Positions 1-8,859 are shown, numbered from the stretch's first letter. The stretch: 64,000 nucleotides of DNA from Geobacter sp. UBA2189 (GCA_002328035.1 DCVL01000043.1:1-64000), one strand, 5' to 3'. A program made the numbers and translations. Notes: generated by a model from the letters alone, not told the origin.

Positions 1-10
1 TGCTATTCGG

Positions 11-22
11 TTTTCAAAGACC
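11..22 (-). promoter_or_regulatory. boxA-like antitermination element of an rRNA leader
   Basis: Read on the minus strand, the first 30 bases contain GGTCTTTGAAAACCGAATAG. The GNTCTTTGAAAA part matches the boxA antitermination signal found in rRNA leaders and 16S-23S spacers. It lies downstream of two promoter-like sequences on the same strand. I infer that an rRNA operon begins just beyond base 1, transcribed leftward; no rRNA sequence itself is visible. Confidence 0.6.
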
Positions 23-66
23 AAAATGTAACACGCTTGTAACTTTTTTGCTGAAGCGGAATTGGG

Positions 67-95
67 AAGCTACTAAATCTCTTTCAACTTGTCAA
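67..95 (-). promoter_or_regulatory. Probable rRNA-operon promoter P2 (sigma-70 type)
   Basis: On the minus strand a perfect TTGACA (90-95) is followed after 17 bases by TAGCTT (67-72), then a short C-rich stretch. It lies about 45 bases upstream of the boxA-like element and downstream of pyk. The spacing and position fit an rRNA P2 promoter. Confidence 0.55.
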
Positions 96-142
96 TAGCT
101 TTTTTATTTTTTCTTCAGCAGCAATCCTTAAAAAGGACGTTC

Positions 143-172
143 TGTATACTCGATGGCGGATGAGGATGTCAA
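143..172 (-). promoter_or_regulatory. Probable rRNA-operon promoter P1 (sigma-70 type)
   Basis: On the minus strand TTGACA (167-172) and TATACA (143-148) are separated by 18 bases, immediately after the pyk stop codon. Together with the second promoter at 67-95 it forms a tandem pair, a common arrangement ahead of rRNA operons. No clear terminator separates pyk from it, so read-through from pyk is possible. Confidence 0.55.
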
Positions 173-180
173 TGCAATTT

Positions 181-1623
181 TTAAAAAATCTCAAAGAATC
201 TGCCTGCCCCCAATTTGTGAACTTTCATTAGATTCGTAGATCCCCTTGCCTCAATAGGCGTACCCATTATAATTACAACTATATCCCCTTTACGGAATCC
301 TGATACCAACAGAATCTCTTCAGCAAGTGCCACCTGTTCTTCCATACACTCAAGTATATTTATCGATTTTGTTTTTACACCCCAGTAAAGAGAAAGTTTT
401 CTCTGTATCATCTGGCTATTTGTAAAAGCAACGATAGGAGTAGCTGGCTTGAAACGGGATATTAGAGCTGCTGTGCTCCCTGACTGTGTAAAAACAGCTA
501 TTGCCTTTGCATTAAGACTTTCTGCTGCTCTACAGGCTGCTTCTCCAATAGCCTGTGCTATACTGGGTGTCTGCTGCGCAGGTGCACTTACTCTGCTTGC
601 AAATCCAGCTGCTTCAACATCAAGCGCAATCCTGGCCATTGTTTCGACTGCAGCAACCGGATGTGCACCAGAAGCTGTTTCGCCAGAGAGCATAACCGCA
701 TCAGTACCGTCAATTATTGCGTTGGCTACATCAGATGTCTCTGCTCTGGTTGGTCTCGGATTAACAATCATAGATTCAAGCATCTGGGTCGCTGTTATTA
801 CTGGTTTACCTGCATTATTACAGGCTTGTATAATTTTTTTCTGGATAAGTGGAACCTTTTCAGCCTGAATCTCTACTCCTAGATCACCTCGTGCCACCAT
901 AACACCATCGGTCAGCTTAAGGATTTTATTGAAATTTCTAAGAGCCTCCGGCTTTTCAATCTTGGCTATAACAGGGATGTTTTTGCCTGCTGAATAGATA
1001 ATAAGTTTTATCTGCTCAATATCTTCATGTGTTCTAACAAAAGACAAGGCAATATAGTCAACGTCCATCCAAAGGCAAAAATCCAGGTCTACAAGATCCT
1101 TTGGCGTCAGTGATGGAGCAGAGACCTTTACCCCAGGCAGATTTATCCCTTTGTTATTCTTAAGTAATCCACCATGCACCACCTGACATTGTACATCCTC
1201 GCCATCTACGGATAGCACCTTAAGCTCCAAGAGACCATCATCGAGCAAGATACGTGCGTCAGGCTTAACATCCCGAGGTAAGTCCGTATAGATAGTCGGA
1301 ATCAGGCCATTTTCCCCCTGAATATCAGCGGTGGTAATAACCACTTTCTCGCCTTTACGCAACATCATGCCATCACCAGACATCTTACCGATGCGGATCT
1401 TGGGACCCTGAAGATCCGCAAGGATTCCAACTTCCTTGCCTAGTTTCAGCGATATAGAACGGATGTTATTAATAAGCTCCGTCTTGTCATCAAGCGTCCC
1501 GTGTGAAAAATTGAGCCGGAACAGATCAACCCCTGCCTTAAACAGTCGTTCCAGCATTTCAGGTGAACTGCTTGCAGGTCCCAATGTTGCAACAATCTTG
1601 GTTCTGCGCCGTTCTTTATGCAC
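181..1623 (-). CDS. pyk: Pyruvate kinase
   Basis: This enzyme converts phosphoenolpyruvate and ADP to pyruvate and ATP, the last step of glycolysis. The protein of about 480 residues begins with the typical RRTKIVATLGPAS strand and carries the substrate loop around IAKIEKPEAL, the MVARGDLGVE metal/substrate segment and the ATQMLESM helix, followed by the C-terminal allosteric domain (VFTQSG...). I chose the GTG at 1623. A strong AAGGAGGT lies 4 bases before it, inside the seven codons that an upstream ATG (1644) would add, and that ATG would also overlap lpd. With the GTG start the gap to lpd is 13 bases, so the two genes are probably co-transcribed (pyruvate formation, then oxidation). Full length, no anomalies. 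Confidence 0.96.
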   Translation of the reverse strand: MHKERRRTKIVATLGPASSSPEMLERLFKAGVDLFRLNFSHGTLDDKTELINNIRSISLKLGKEVGILADLQGPKIRIGKMSGDGMMLRKGEKVVITTADIQGENGLIPTIYTDLPRDVKPDARILLDDGLLELKVLSVDGEDVQCQVVHGGLLKNNKGINLPGVKVSAPSLTPKDLVDLDFCLWMDVDYIALSFVRTHEDIEQIKLIIYSAGKNIPVIAKIEKPEALRNFNKILKLTDGVMVARGDLGVEIQAEKVPLIQKKIIQACNNAGKPVITATQMLESMIVNPRPTRAETSDVANAIIDGTDAVMLSGETASGAHPVAAVETMARIALDVEAAGFASRVSAPAQQTPSIAQAIGEAACRAAESLNAKAIAVFTQSGSTAALISRFKPATPIVAFTNSQMIQRKLSLYWGVKTKSINILECMEEQVALAEEILLVSGFRKGDIVVIIMGTPIEARGSTNLMKVHKLGAGRFFEIF

Positions 1624-1636
1624 GTTCACCTCCTTT

Positions 1637-3040
1637 TTATACATGTATTGCCTCTTTATTCAGATCCAAAGCAGCCTCTTTAAGGGCTTCAGAGAGTGTT
1701 GGATGTGCATGAAACTGTGAACCCAAAACATGTGCCGTTGCCTTTAATGTAATTGCGGTAACTGCCTCGGCAATCATATCAGAGGCACGGGGACCAACAA
1801 TATGGATTCCAAGAATTCTGTCGCTGTCTGGATCCGCAAGCACCTTCACAAACCCGTCAGTTTCATCCATAGCCCTGGCTCTGCCATTACCCATAAAATT
1901 AAATTTACCAACCTTGTAATTAACCCCAGACCCCTTCAGCTCCTCCTCTGTTTTTCCAACTGAAGCCCCCTCCGGCCAAGTATATACAATCCCGGGTAAG
2001 GCATCATAATCCAGAACCGTCTCTTTTCCAGAGATCCTTTCAACGCAGGCCACCGCCTCCTCAGATGCCTTATGAGCAAGCATAGGTCCAGGTATAAGGT
2101 CACCAATCGCATATATGCCTGAGACTGTTGTCTGGAAATTTTCATCTACAACTATCCTGCCGTTTTTGTCTCTTTGCACACCCAGCGATTCAATCCCCAA
2201 AGTAGATATGAGTGGTCTGCGACCGATCGCCACAAGCAATCGATCACAGTCAACTTCAGCATTCTCAGAATCAGAACTGGATTGGACTATCAGACCTTTT
2301 CCCTTAGACAAAACAGCCGTGACACGGGTATTAAGCCTGAAGGCAATCCCCTGTTTTTTCAAAGTTCTTTGAAGATAATCAGCCAACTGTCTGTCACTTG
2401 TTGAAATTATACCCGGCAATGCCTCCATTACCGTAACCTTTGCTCCGAGTCTGCGCCAGACAGAACCCAGTTCAAGACCTATATAACCTGCACCAACCAC
2501 AACAAGATGCTCAGGCACCTGTTCAAATGCCAAAGCTTCACGCGCGGAGACCACCAATCTGCCGTCAAAAGGTATCCCCGGGAGGGGTATTGGTTCGCTA
2601 CCTGTTGCCAGAAGGATCCTTGTTCCACTTAAAAATTCTCCTGTATCAACCGAAACCTGCTGTAATCCTTCCTCATCAATCCCTTTTAGAGTGGCTGTTC
2701 CGGTCACCAAGGCAATCTTATTCTTCTTGAAAAGATAGGCAACACCATCGGTCAGCTTCTTGACTACATCATTCTTGCGAGTCATCATTGCGCCAAGATT
2801 CAAGCGTGGGGGTTCAATATCAATTCCATGCAACGCAAATTTATCCCTTGCCTGGGCAAAATGCTCACTGGAATCCAAAAGAGCCTTGCTAGGAATACAT
2901 CCTTCATTCAGACAAACTCCTCCAAGCGTATCCCGTTTCTCGATAACAACAACCTTCATTCCCAACTGGGAGGCTCTTATGGCTGCAACATACCCTCCGG
3001 GTCCTGAACCAATTACAATCAAATCGTATTTCTCCGGCAT
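1637..3040 (-). CDS. lpdA: Dihydrolipoyl dehydrogenase (E3)
   Basis: This flavoprotein reoxidises dihydrolipoyl groups with NAD+ in 2-oxoacid dehydrogenase complexes and in the glycine cleavage system. The 467 residues show the N-terminal FAD motif (IGSGPGGYVAA), the redox disulfide in CLNEGCIPSK (Cys43/Cys48), the NAD-binding GAGYIGLELGS, the second FAD motif around YAIGD, and the C-terminal His446-Glu451 pair in HPTLSE. It sits between pyk and a DUF4384 gene with gaps of 13 and 8 bases. No E1 or E2 genes are in the window. A gcvH gene lies at 29537, so glycine cleavage is one possible client, but that is inference. Confidence 0.95.
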   Translation of the reverse strand: MPEKYDLIVIGSGPGGYVAAIRASQLGMKVVVIEKRDTLGGVCLNEGCIPSKALLDSSEHFAQARDKFALHGIDIEPPRLNLGAMMTRKNDVVKKLTDGVAYLFKKNKIALVTGTATLKGIDEEGLQQVSVDTGEFLSGTRILLATGSEPIPLPGIPFDGRLVVSAREALAFEQVPEHLVVVGAGYIGLELGSVWRRLGAKVTVMEALPGIISTSDRQLADYLQRTLKKQGIAFRLNTRVTAVLSKGKGLIVQSSSDSENAEVDCDRLLVAIGRRPLISTLGIESLGVQRDKNGRIVVDENFQTTVSGIYAIGDLIPGPMLAHKASEEAVACVERISGKETVLDYDALPGIVYTWPEGASVGKTEEELKGSGVNYKVGKFNFMGNGRARAMDETDGFVKVLADPDSDRILGIHIVGPRASDMIAEAVTAITLKATAHVLGSQFHAHPTLSEALKEAALDLNKEAIHV

Positions 3041-3048
3041 ATCCCCCC

Positions 3049-4458
3049 CTACCTAGGTCTGGTCTGTACAAACAGACTATCTTCATACAACATAATCCCC
3101 TGTTGTCCAGCCACCCCCTTGAAATAGTCCACCAGGTCAAAACCATTAATAACCTTTTGGTTAGCAAGTTCCTGTTGAATCAGATCCCGTCTTACCAAAG
3201 AACGAGAGCCATCGGCAAAACTCTTTATGGGTGCTTTGTCTGAAAGTTCAGGCAGCATCACTGGTTTTTCAACAGCAAAAAGTTTAACAACATCAGTACC
3301 GAACGGAGGTTCTACAACTATTTCCCAGCTATCATGTTCAGCTGGAACAGTATGGACTTTCCCTGGAGCTAAAGAGGCCTGCTGCTGTTTAGGCCCCGGA
3401 TAAAGCCGGTTTACCTCGTTTTTGGTATTTATTGCAAAGAGGTAAATATAGAGAGGCCTGGCAACCTGGATGAGAAACTGCAATTTTTCACCAGCCCGAT
3501 ATACTTGATAGCGATCCCCCTTGGTGGTGTTCAATTTCACCACCTGCTGGATTGCCTGACCTGCCACATCAGCCACAGCAGCAAGGCTGCCCGCCGTCTG
3601 GTTAACGGTACTATAGGGTATCATACTCCGTTCAATGGTCTCATCAGCACTTCCCAGCACCCCACCCTTCAGATTTTTAAGGGTCATGGCAACCGTCACC
3701 CTGCCAGCCCCTTCCAGATAGTAGCCCTCCAGGACGGCATCGGCACCGCTAAACAGCGCGGTGCTGGTATCAAGATTCTTCACCTCTTTGGCCTTGGCGG
3801 CCAGACCACGGGTATTGGAGAGCGAGCGGGTTACCGGCTGTTCTTCAAGCACCTCAAACTGTTGGCTGTTGACCATAAAACTTCTGGCCTTGGCGGTTAC
3901 ATACTCGGAAAATTCACTTGAATAACGGTTCTTACGTTCCACCACCGGGCTAATAAACACCTTCAGACCGCTCTTGCCGCCACCGGCCTTCTGCACCAAC
4001 CGCTTCAGCCTGCTGTCCATTGATTCGCTGAAACTCTCTTTAGGAAGCTTGTTTACCGGCAGAGCTGCCGAGAGACTCTTACAATTACTGTTGTCCTTTG
4101 CGGGGCAGTATTTAACAAACACCCGCAAACGCTCACCATCCCGATGATAAGTGGCTCCCACCACCTGATCTGCCTGTTCCATGAAATCAGTAAAACTGAA
4201 TCCGGCTGCGGAAAGAGAGCTTTCAAGTTCATTGACAAGAAAGGCAGAGAGATTGGAGGCTTCACCCGAAACCGCATCTTTGACGTTAACCTTATCAAGA
4301 TACAGCTTCCTGGCTGAACCGGATTTGTCCTTCAGCTCTGTTGCCACTCCAGTTGCCAGCTCTTTAAGCGACGCAGGGTCTGAAGACCAGAAGGCGTGGG
4401 ATGCCGTCGTAACGGCTAGCAGCAGGATAATAATCACAGATTTTATGATAGGCATCAT
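3049..4458 (-). CDS. Secreted DUF4384-domain protein
   Basis: The protein has about 469 residues and an N-terminal signal peptide (MMPIIKSVIIILLLAVTTASHAFW), so it is exported or anchored at the membrane. A middle region around residues 150-300 resembles CsgG/FlgO-like envelope domains with alternating strands. The C-terminal part (about 310-410, with YQVYRAGEKLQFLIQV and YIYLFAINTKNEVNRLYP) looks like DUF4384, a domain often found with bacterial caspase-like proteases or Ser/Thr kinases. I chose the ATG at 4458, which follows GAGGAG by 5 bases; the longer frame runs into intergenic repeat sequence. It is transcribed with lpd (8 bases apart). A caspase-like protein is encoded 1 kb upstream across a toxin-antitoxin pair. 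Function unknown. Confidence 0.75.
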   Translation of the reverse strand: MMPIIKSVIIILLLAVTTASHAFWSSDPASLKELATGVATELKDKSGSARKLYLDKVNVKDAVSGEASNLSAFLVNELESSLSAAGFSFTDFMEQADQVVGATYHRDGERLRVFVKYCPAKDNSNCKSLSAALPVNKLPKESFSESMDSRLKRLVQKAGGGKSGLKVFISPVVERKNRYSSEFSEYVTAKARSFMVNSQQFEVLEEQPVTRSLSNTRGLAAKAKEVKNLDTSTALFSGADAVLEGYYLEGAGRVTVAMTLKNLKGGVLGSADETIERSMIPYSTVNQTAGSLAAVADVAGQAIQQVVKLNTTKGDRYQVYRAGEKLQFLIQVARPLYIYLFAINTKNEVNRLYPGPKQQQASLAPGKVHTVPAEHDSWEIVVEPPFGTDVVKLFAVEKPVMLPELSDKAPIKSFADGSRSLVRRDLIQQELANQKVINGFDLVDYFKGVAGQQGIMLYEDSLFVQTRPR

Positions 4459-4760
4459 CTTGCACTCCTCTTCGTTGCATGATGGGGATGGTTCTTTGCA
4501 CCCTCCCCCAGCCCCTCCCATCGTAGGGAGGGGAGCAAAACCTTATACCAACTCTGTCAGCACGTCCCCTCTCCCCTCTGCGGGAGAGGGACAGGGTGAG
4601 GGGTGGTTTACCTCTCAAATAACCTGATCAGGCAGAGTCTTCACGTTAGCTACCAACCCTGCCCAACCAGTCATCACACTATTTGTCCGCCACCAGTGTA
4701 ACGGCACGGGATATCGGCTCATGGTTACAAAATAATGGGAACGGCAAATCACCCCAGAGC
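4459..4760. other. Intergenic stretch with two hairpins
   Basis: This stretch lies between the DUF4384 gene and the PIN toxin gene. Its right part (4620-4760) shows no coding signal I can support. Its left part holds the two hairpins listed separately. Translations across the hairpins give arginine/serine-rich peptides that are artefacts of the repeat. Confidence 0.5.
4505..4606. repeat. REP-like pair of G/C-rich hairpins
   Basis: Two perfect stems lie back to back: CCCCTCCC (4512-4519) with GGGAGGGG (4526-4533), and CCCTCTCCC (4567-4575) with GGGAGAGGG (4582-4590). The second is followed by ACAGGGTGAGGGG. This is the form of a widespread proteobacterial intergenic palindrome. The tail GACAGGGTGAG recurs at 19289-19299, which links it to the repeats around brnTA. 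Confidence 0.7.
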
Positions 4761-5159
4761 CTACCATACCACCTTTAAGCCCTGTTTCCGATAGTCAGCA
4801 CAGGCTTTATCCTGCGAGACAAAGGTGAGCTTGTGACTGATGGCCTGCCAGATCAACAGACGATCAAAGGGATCTTTATGCTCAAACCTCGGAAGGTTAT
4901 GAAACGTAGCTGCATCCTGTACCGCAAGTGGCAAGAGTTCAAAACCGGTTTGGCTTATCAGATCAGGAAAGGCATCCGGCATTATCCCCTGCAAATCAAG
5001 TTTGCCGATGGAGTATTTGAGGGAGATTTCCCAGATAGAAATAACGCTGACATAGACAGTGTGCTTCGGGTCTTGCAACAGTTCCAGGGCAGCAGTGCCA
5101 AGCCGGTTTGGCTCAAAAAGCGACCAGAGCAGGGTGTGGGTATCAAGCAGGCAGTTCAT
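4761..5159 (-). CDS. PIN-domain ribonuclease toxin (VapC-like)
   Basis: The 132-residue protein has the PIN-domain acidic set: Asp6 (LLDTHTLLW), Glu44 (ISIWEIS), Asp96/Asp99 (KDPFDRLL) and Asp117 (VSQD). Such proteins are metal-dependent endoribonucleases acting in the cytoplasm, usually on tRNA or rRNA. The start codon overlaps the antitoxin stop by 4 bases (ATGA at 5156-5159), which implies translational coupling. The pair sits between the caspase-like gene and the DUF4384 gene on the same strand. The toxin appears intact. Confidence 0.87.
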   Translation of the reverse strand: MNCLLDTHTLLWSLFEPNRLGTAALELLQDPKHTVYVSVISIWEISLKYSIGKLDLQGIMPDAFPDLISQTGFELLPLAVQDAATFHNLPRFEHKDPFDRLLIWQAISHKLTFVSQDKACADYRKQGLKVVW

Positions 5160-5395
5160 GATGCCAGCAGTTCATCATCAGTAAGCGTAAAGCCATCTTT
5201 GATAACACAGGTTGCCTTGCCTGCCAGTAGGCCGAGGGTACGTTCCTGCTTCTGGGCATACCGGGAAAAAGGCACCAGCACGGCAACCTTCTCCTTCCGC
5301 TTGCCAAAACTGATCACGATATCCTCACCCTTCTGCACCAGATTAAGGGCTTCTGAAAAGTGAGACTTCACCTCTCCTACCGTCATGGTTTGCAT
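5156..5395 (-). CDS. Phd/YefM-type antitoxin
   Basis: The 79-residue protein starts MQTMTVGEVKSHFSEAL and continues with the strand-rich DIVISFGKRKEKVAVLVP, the pattern of the Phd/YefM DNA-binding antitoxin fold. The C-terminal tail (FTLTDDELLAS) is acidic and likely wraps the PIN toxin. GGAGAGG lies 8 bases before the ATG. It is the first gene of the pair. A promoter with an inverted repeat across its -35 box lies just upstream, which fits autorepression by the antitoxin or the complex. Confidence 0.85.
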   Translation of the reverse strand: MQTMTVGEVKSHFSEALNLVQKGEDIVISFGKRKEKVAVLVPFSRYAQKQERTLGLLAGKATCVIKDGFTLTDDELLAS

Positions 5396-5417
5396 GGGTA
5401 TTACCTCTCCTGCTCAC

Positions 5418-5460
5418 ATCATCCGTTTTGCGTGACATGTTGTCAAGAAAAGACGACAAC
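5418..5460 (-). promoter_or_regulatory. Toxin-antitoxin promoter with inverted-repeat operator
   Basis: On the minus strand TTGACA (5441-5446) is followed after 17 bases by a weaker -10, GATGAT (5418-5423). GTTGTC (5439-5444) and GACAAC (5455-5460) form a perfect inverted repeat with a 10-base spacer, and one arm overlaps the -35 box. That placement is expected for an autoregulatory operator of a Phd-type antitoxin. Inferred from sequence only. Confidence 0.5.
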
Positions 5461-5472
5461 AACCGCCAGGCC

Positions 5473-8400
5473 TCACTTTAGTCCAATCGGAAAATCAGAA
5501 CCAATCAGCGACTTTTGGGGTATCTGTTCATAGCCCCATTTTTTGTAGGTACGTTCTGGTAAGGTCTCTTCAATATATGAAGCCAAGGCATTGATCGTGA
5601 TCTCGCCTTTCCTGTTGGAGGCGTTTCCTCTCAACCCTTCCATAACGGTATAACTGAACACCCCATGCCCCTGAAACCCTTCCAGAGCCACCTGATTCTT
5701 TGAGCTGGCCGCGATAGTTGCCCTGCCCACGGCACGAGCCAACTTGTTTAAGGCAACCTTTTCTGTGACTCCGCGACTGGCCATACCCTCACTAAAAGAA
5801 CCACTATTGCAGGTATCAATCAGAAAAAGTGACTTCATTGCCTGAATGCTGCTAAGCATGCGCTTGAAGTCAAGCATGGATATACCCTGTTTTGCAACAG
5901 AGTCTAAACCGGTATAACGAAAATCAACCGGTAAAAAATAATACATCCCATCCATTTCATCAGTAAGCCCGTGTCCCGCCATAAACAGCACAAACACATC
6001 ACCACGCGCTGCCTGACCGCCGATCTTTGCAATTACCTTTTCAAGCTCTGTCTTTGTGACTTGTTCATCATGGAGCCGATATGTCTCAACACCAGAGAAA
6101 AGTGAGCGGGATTTTTCAGTAACCAGTTTAATGACCCCCTCGGCGTCATCGGTTGAGTATTTTAACCGCAAATCCCCATCCCGATAACGGTTTACCGCTA
6201 TAGTGAGGATGTACAGCCGTGGCTTTTCAAGCTCTGGCGCCGCATACTGCAACGTTATCTGATCACGTTCAGACTCAATACTGTTACCAGCATTAAATGC
6301 CATCAAAGAGAGGGTATTCTGCCCAGGTGCCAGGGTAATAATTCGTTCAAAACGTTCACATCCCTGAGCAGTACCCTTTGTGCGGGCAACAAGTCCTCGA
6401 CCGTGTTGTTCAAACACAACCGGCATCTTGTTGATAAACAACGTGATTGCTCCAACTCCGCCGCCGCCATCACACAGATCGGCCTGAATTTTCACATCAG
6501 CTCTGTTACTGACTCCTGAAACCGTTACAAAACGTACTTTTGGGGGTAATGTCGCAGGCTTCACTAGACTTGCCAAGGCAGTATATTCCACTAACGGCTC
6601 ATCAACTGGCTTTTCCTGCAACAGTTGATCATCTGTGGTCAACCGCTTGCGATCTGCCTCCTGCTGTCTAAACAGATCTCCACGCTCCTGATCAAGCCTG
6701 ATACGCCCCTTCTCAGCCTGCTCCCTGGCATGTTTCTCCGCAGCAACCTGCTGTTGTGCCGCACGCTCTGCTTCCAACTTTTGACGTTCTGTCTGTTCAC
6801 GTGCTACGCGCTCCTGCGCCAAACGTACCCGTTCATTTTCAGCCTGTTCTTTGGCTCGCCTTGCTGCTGCAAGCTGTTCTTCACGAAACCTGCGATCAGC
6901 CTCAGCCTTCAAACGGACTCTTCTTTCATGTTCAATCCGTTTCTCCTCAGCCTCTTCCTTTTGGGCTTTTTCAACGGACAACTGCTTAAGATCAGTTAGC
7001 AAAGTCTCTTTTTTTTCTCCAGCCACCTGAGGTCGGGAGATCAAACGCTGCAGATACGCAGAAATATCCTCACCAGCAATCTCTTTATCTATCAGATCAG
7101 GACGATACAAAAAATCATACATCCGTTCAGCTCCAACCATGATAGATGACTGAGCAATGCCACAATTAACCTGAAAACCGATCAAGTTTGCCGATCCGGC
7201 ACCATGATCAAAAAAACCGTACGGCGACCAGAGCAACCAGCGTTTTTTATCGGGATGCAGATACAGGGCATACAGTTCCCTGCCATCAGCCATACGGTAC
7301 CAGCGAACGGTACTGTCATCAAGCGCTGCCACCAGGGTTTTGTCATCAGCTGAAAGTGCGATATCCCAGGCTACCTGGGGAATCCGCTGTTTCCAGAGCA
7401 GCCTGCCATTGCGTGCAAAATGCCTCAGATAGTGATTACTTCCCAGTACAAAGCCTTTTTCATCGTGCCGAATCGCCAAACTACGGCTAAGGTCTCGACT
7501 GCCAAAACCATTTAACATCCTCTTGTTCAACCGTGGTTGATCAGAATCCTCCCAGTTTTGCACATTAATACCATCTGCAGTAAAGCGGTGGGGAAGCAGG
7601 TTCGTATCAGATGGATTATTAACAACCAGTTTACGAGTTTTTAGATCAAAACGTGCCGGTGACAGTCCATACCGTTCATAACTAAACAACACAGACAATC
7701 CGTCTGGAGAAACCCTGAACAGGTCATGATTTTTCTGAAAGTCTGCTGTGGAAAGCTCGTGAAAAAACAGCAGATCGGCCTCAGTTGTCCCCTGCTGATG
7801 TCGCTTACCTTTTCCCTTCCTGGCGACACCGGCACTGGTGTTACTTTCATGACTTATCACCCCGAAACCGGTCATGCGTGACACAAAAGCCAGCTCACTG
7901 TCTTTCAAGACAAGCAGACGGGTTATGCCATTTTTTGAAGGGAGCACCATAAGATTATCAAGCGATCTGGTTTCAACAGACCACTTAATCAGCAGTTTTC
8001 GGCTATCCTGCGCCCTGTTGCCGCCGGCAGCCAGCAGATGACGGCCATCTGTAGACCAGGCAACACTGAAAAACTTTCCTTTGGGCTGTTGCAGCACAAA
8101 GTCAAGCGCACCGTCCAGGGAAGCACGGACTTCAACGCCGTAATAATCATCATAGACAACCGCAATCTGCTTGCCATCCGGAGAAAAACGAGTATCCAGA
8201 ATCTTTTTGCCGTTTTCAGTTTCCACTGTATAGACTCTTGATCCATCAGCGCGATATAGCTTGATAACTCCGGCATCACTTGAGGCTACCAAGTTCCCCC
8301 GTTGATCAAACTGAAGCCCAAAACAGTTGCCTTCAAAACTGCGATCATCAAGAATACTGTGATTATCAACAAGATTAATAACGCGCACACCACCTGCATT

Positions 8401-8859
8401 GCTCAGCCCAACTGCCAGATACCTACCATCGGGAGAGAATGCGAGACGCTGTATTGATTGATTGAGTCCGGTTAACCGCTTTATAATATCTCCTGTATTG
8501 ACGTCAAACAGGTAGACACAAAAAGCTTTGTCCCAACTGAAGCCTGTCGAACCTGCAGCGGCAATGATTGAAGCATCCGGTGAAATGGCAACAGCAAACA
8601 GAGTTCCCTCAAGGCCAACACCAATCGGTGGCCTAAAGGTTTTAAGCAGTTTACCTGAATCCGCGTCCCACAATTTTATGCTCTTATCAAATGAAGCCGT
8701 CGCCAGACGGCTCATATTTGCGTCAGCAGCAATATCCGTAATTTTAGCTGAATGAAATGTAGTGTTAAGCCTGACAAAGGGAGTTTGGGGAGGGGCTGCT
8801 GCATCAGCCGTTCTAAAAACAAACAACATAAAAAAAACGATCTGGCAGATACGTTTCAT
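5473..8859 (-). CDS. Secreted WD40 / coiled-coil / caspase-like (C14) protease
   Basis: The product has 1128 residues. A signal peptide (MKRICQIVFFMLFVFRTADA) comes first, then a propeller of WD40-like repeats (for example AADANMSRLATASFDKSIKLW, SPDGRYLAVG, SPDGKQIAVV). Around residues 610-740 there is a long Ala/Glu/Arg/Gln-rich coiled coil, then a beta-rich region. The C-terminal 248 residues are a caspase-like peptidase with the dyad His963 (FMAGHG) and Cys1017 (LIDTCNSG). The ATG at 8859 follows GGAGAAG by 4 bases; a TTG 12 bases upstream would place that SD inside the gene. Nearest genes are a toxin-antitoxin pair and a DUF4384 protein downstream. Metacaspase-like enzymes usually cleave after Arg or Lys; target and trigger are unknown here. 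Confidence 0.88.
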   Translation of the reverse strand: MKRICQIVFFMLFVFRTADAAAPPQTPFVRLNTTFHSAKITDIAADANMSRLATASFDKSIKLWDADSGKLLKTFRPPIGVGLEGTLFAVAISPDASIIAAAGSTGFSWDKAFCVYLFDVNTGDIIKRLTGLNQSIQRLAFSPDGRYLAVGLSNAGGVRVINLVDNHSILDDRSFEGNCFGLQFDQRGNLVASSDAGVIKLYRADGSRVYTVETENGKKILDTRFSPDGKQIAVVYDDYYGVEVRASLDGALDFVLQQPKGKFFSVAWSTDGRHLLAAGGNRAQDSRKLLIKWSVETRSLDNLMVLPSKNGITRLLVLKDSELAFVSRMTGFGVISHESNTSAGVARKGKGKRHQQGTTEADLLFFHELSTADFQKNHDLFRVSPDGLSVLFSYERYGLSPARFDLKTRKLVVNNPSDTNLLPHRFTADGINVQNWEDSDQPRLNKRMLNGFGSRDLSRSLAIRHDEKGFVLGSNHYLRHFARNGRLLWKQRIPQVAWDIALSADDKTLVAALDDSTVRWYRMADGRELYALYLHPDKKRWLLWSPYGFFDHGAGSANLIGFQVNCGIAQSSIMVGAERMYDFLYRPDLIDKEIAGEDISAYLQRLISRPQVAGEKKETLLTDLKQLSVEKAQKEEAEEKRIEHERRVRLKAEADRRFREEQLAAARRAKEQAENERVRLAQERVAREQTERQKLEAERAAQQQVAAEKHAREQAEKGRIRLDQERGDLFRQQEADRKRLTTDDQLLQEKPVDEPLVEYTALASLVKPATLPPKVRFVTVSGVSNRADVKIQADLCDGGGGVGAITLFINKMPVVFEQHGRGLVARTKGTAQGCERFERIITLAPGQNTLSLMAFNAGNSIESERDQITLQYAAPELEKPRLYILTIAVNRYRDGDLRLKYSTDDAEGVIKLVTEKSRSLFSGVETYRLHDEQVTKTELEKVIAKIGGQAARGDVFVLFMAGHGLTDEMDGMYYFLPVDFRYTGLDSVAKQGISMLDFKRMLSSIQAMKSLFLIDTCNSGSFSEGMASRGVTEKVALNKLARAVGRATIAASSKNQVALEGFQGHGVFSYTVMEGLRGNASNRKGEITINALASYIEETLPERTYKKWGYEQIPQKSLIGSDFPIGLK

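Noticed and set aside
4364..4627. Arg/Ser-rich open frames in both directions
   Set aside because: They are translations of the hairpin repeats and the antisense of the DUF4384 gene.
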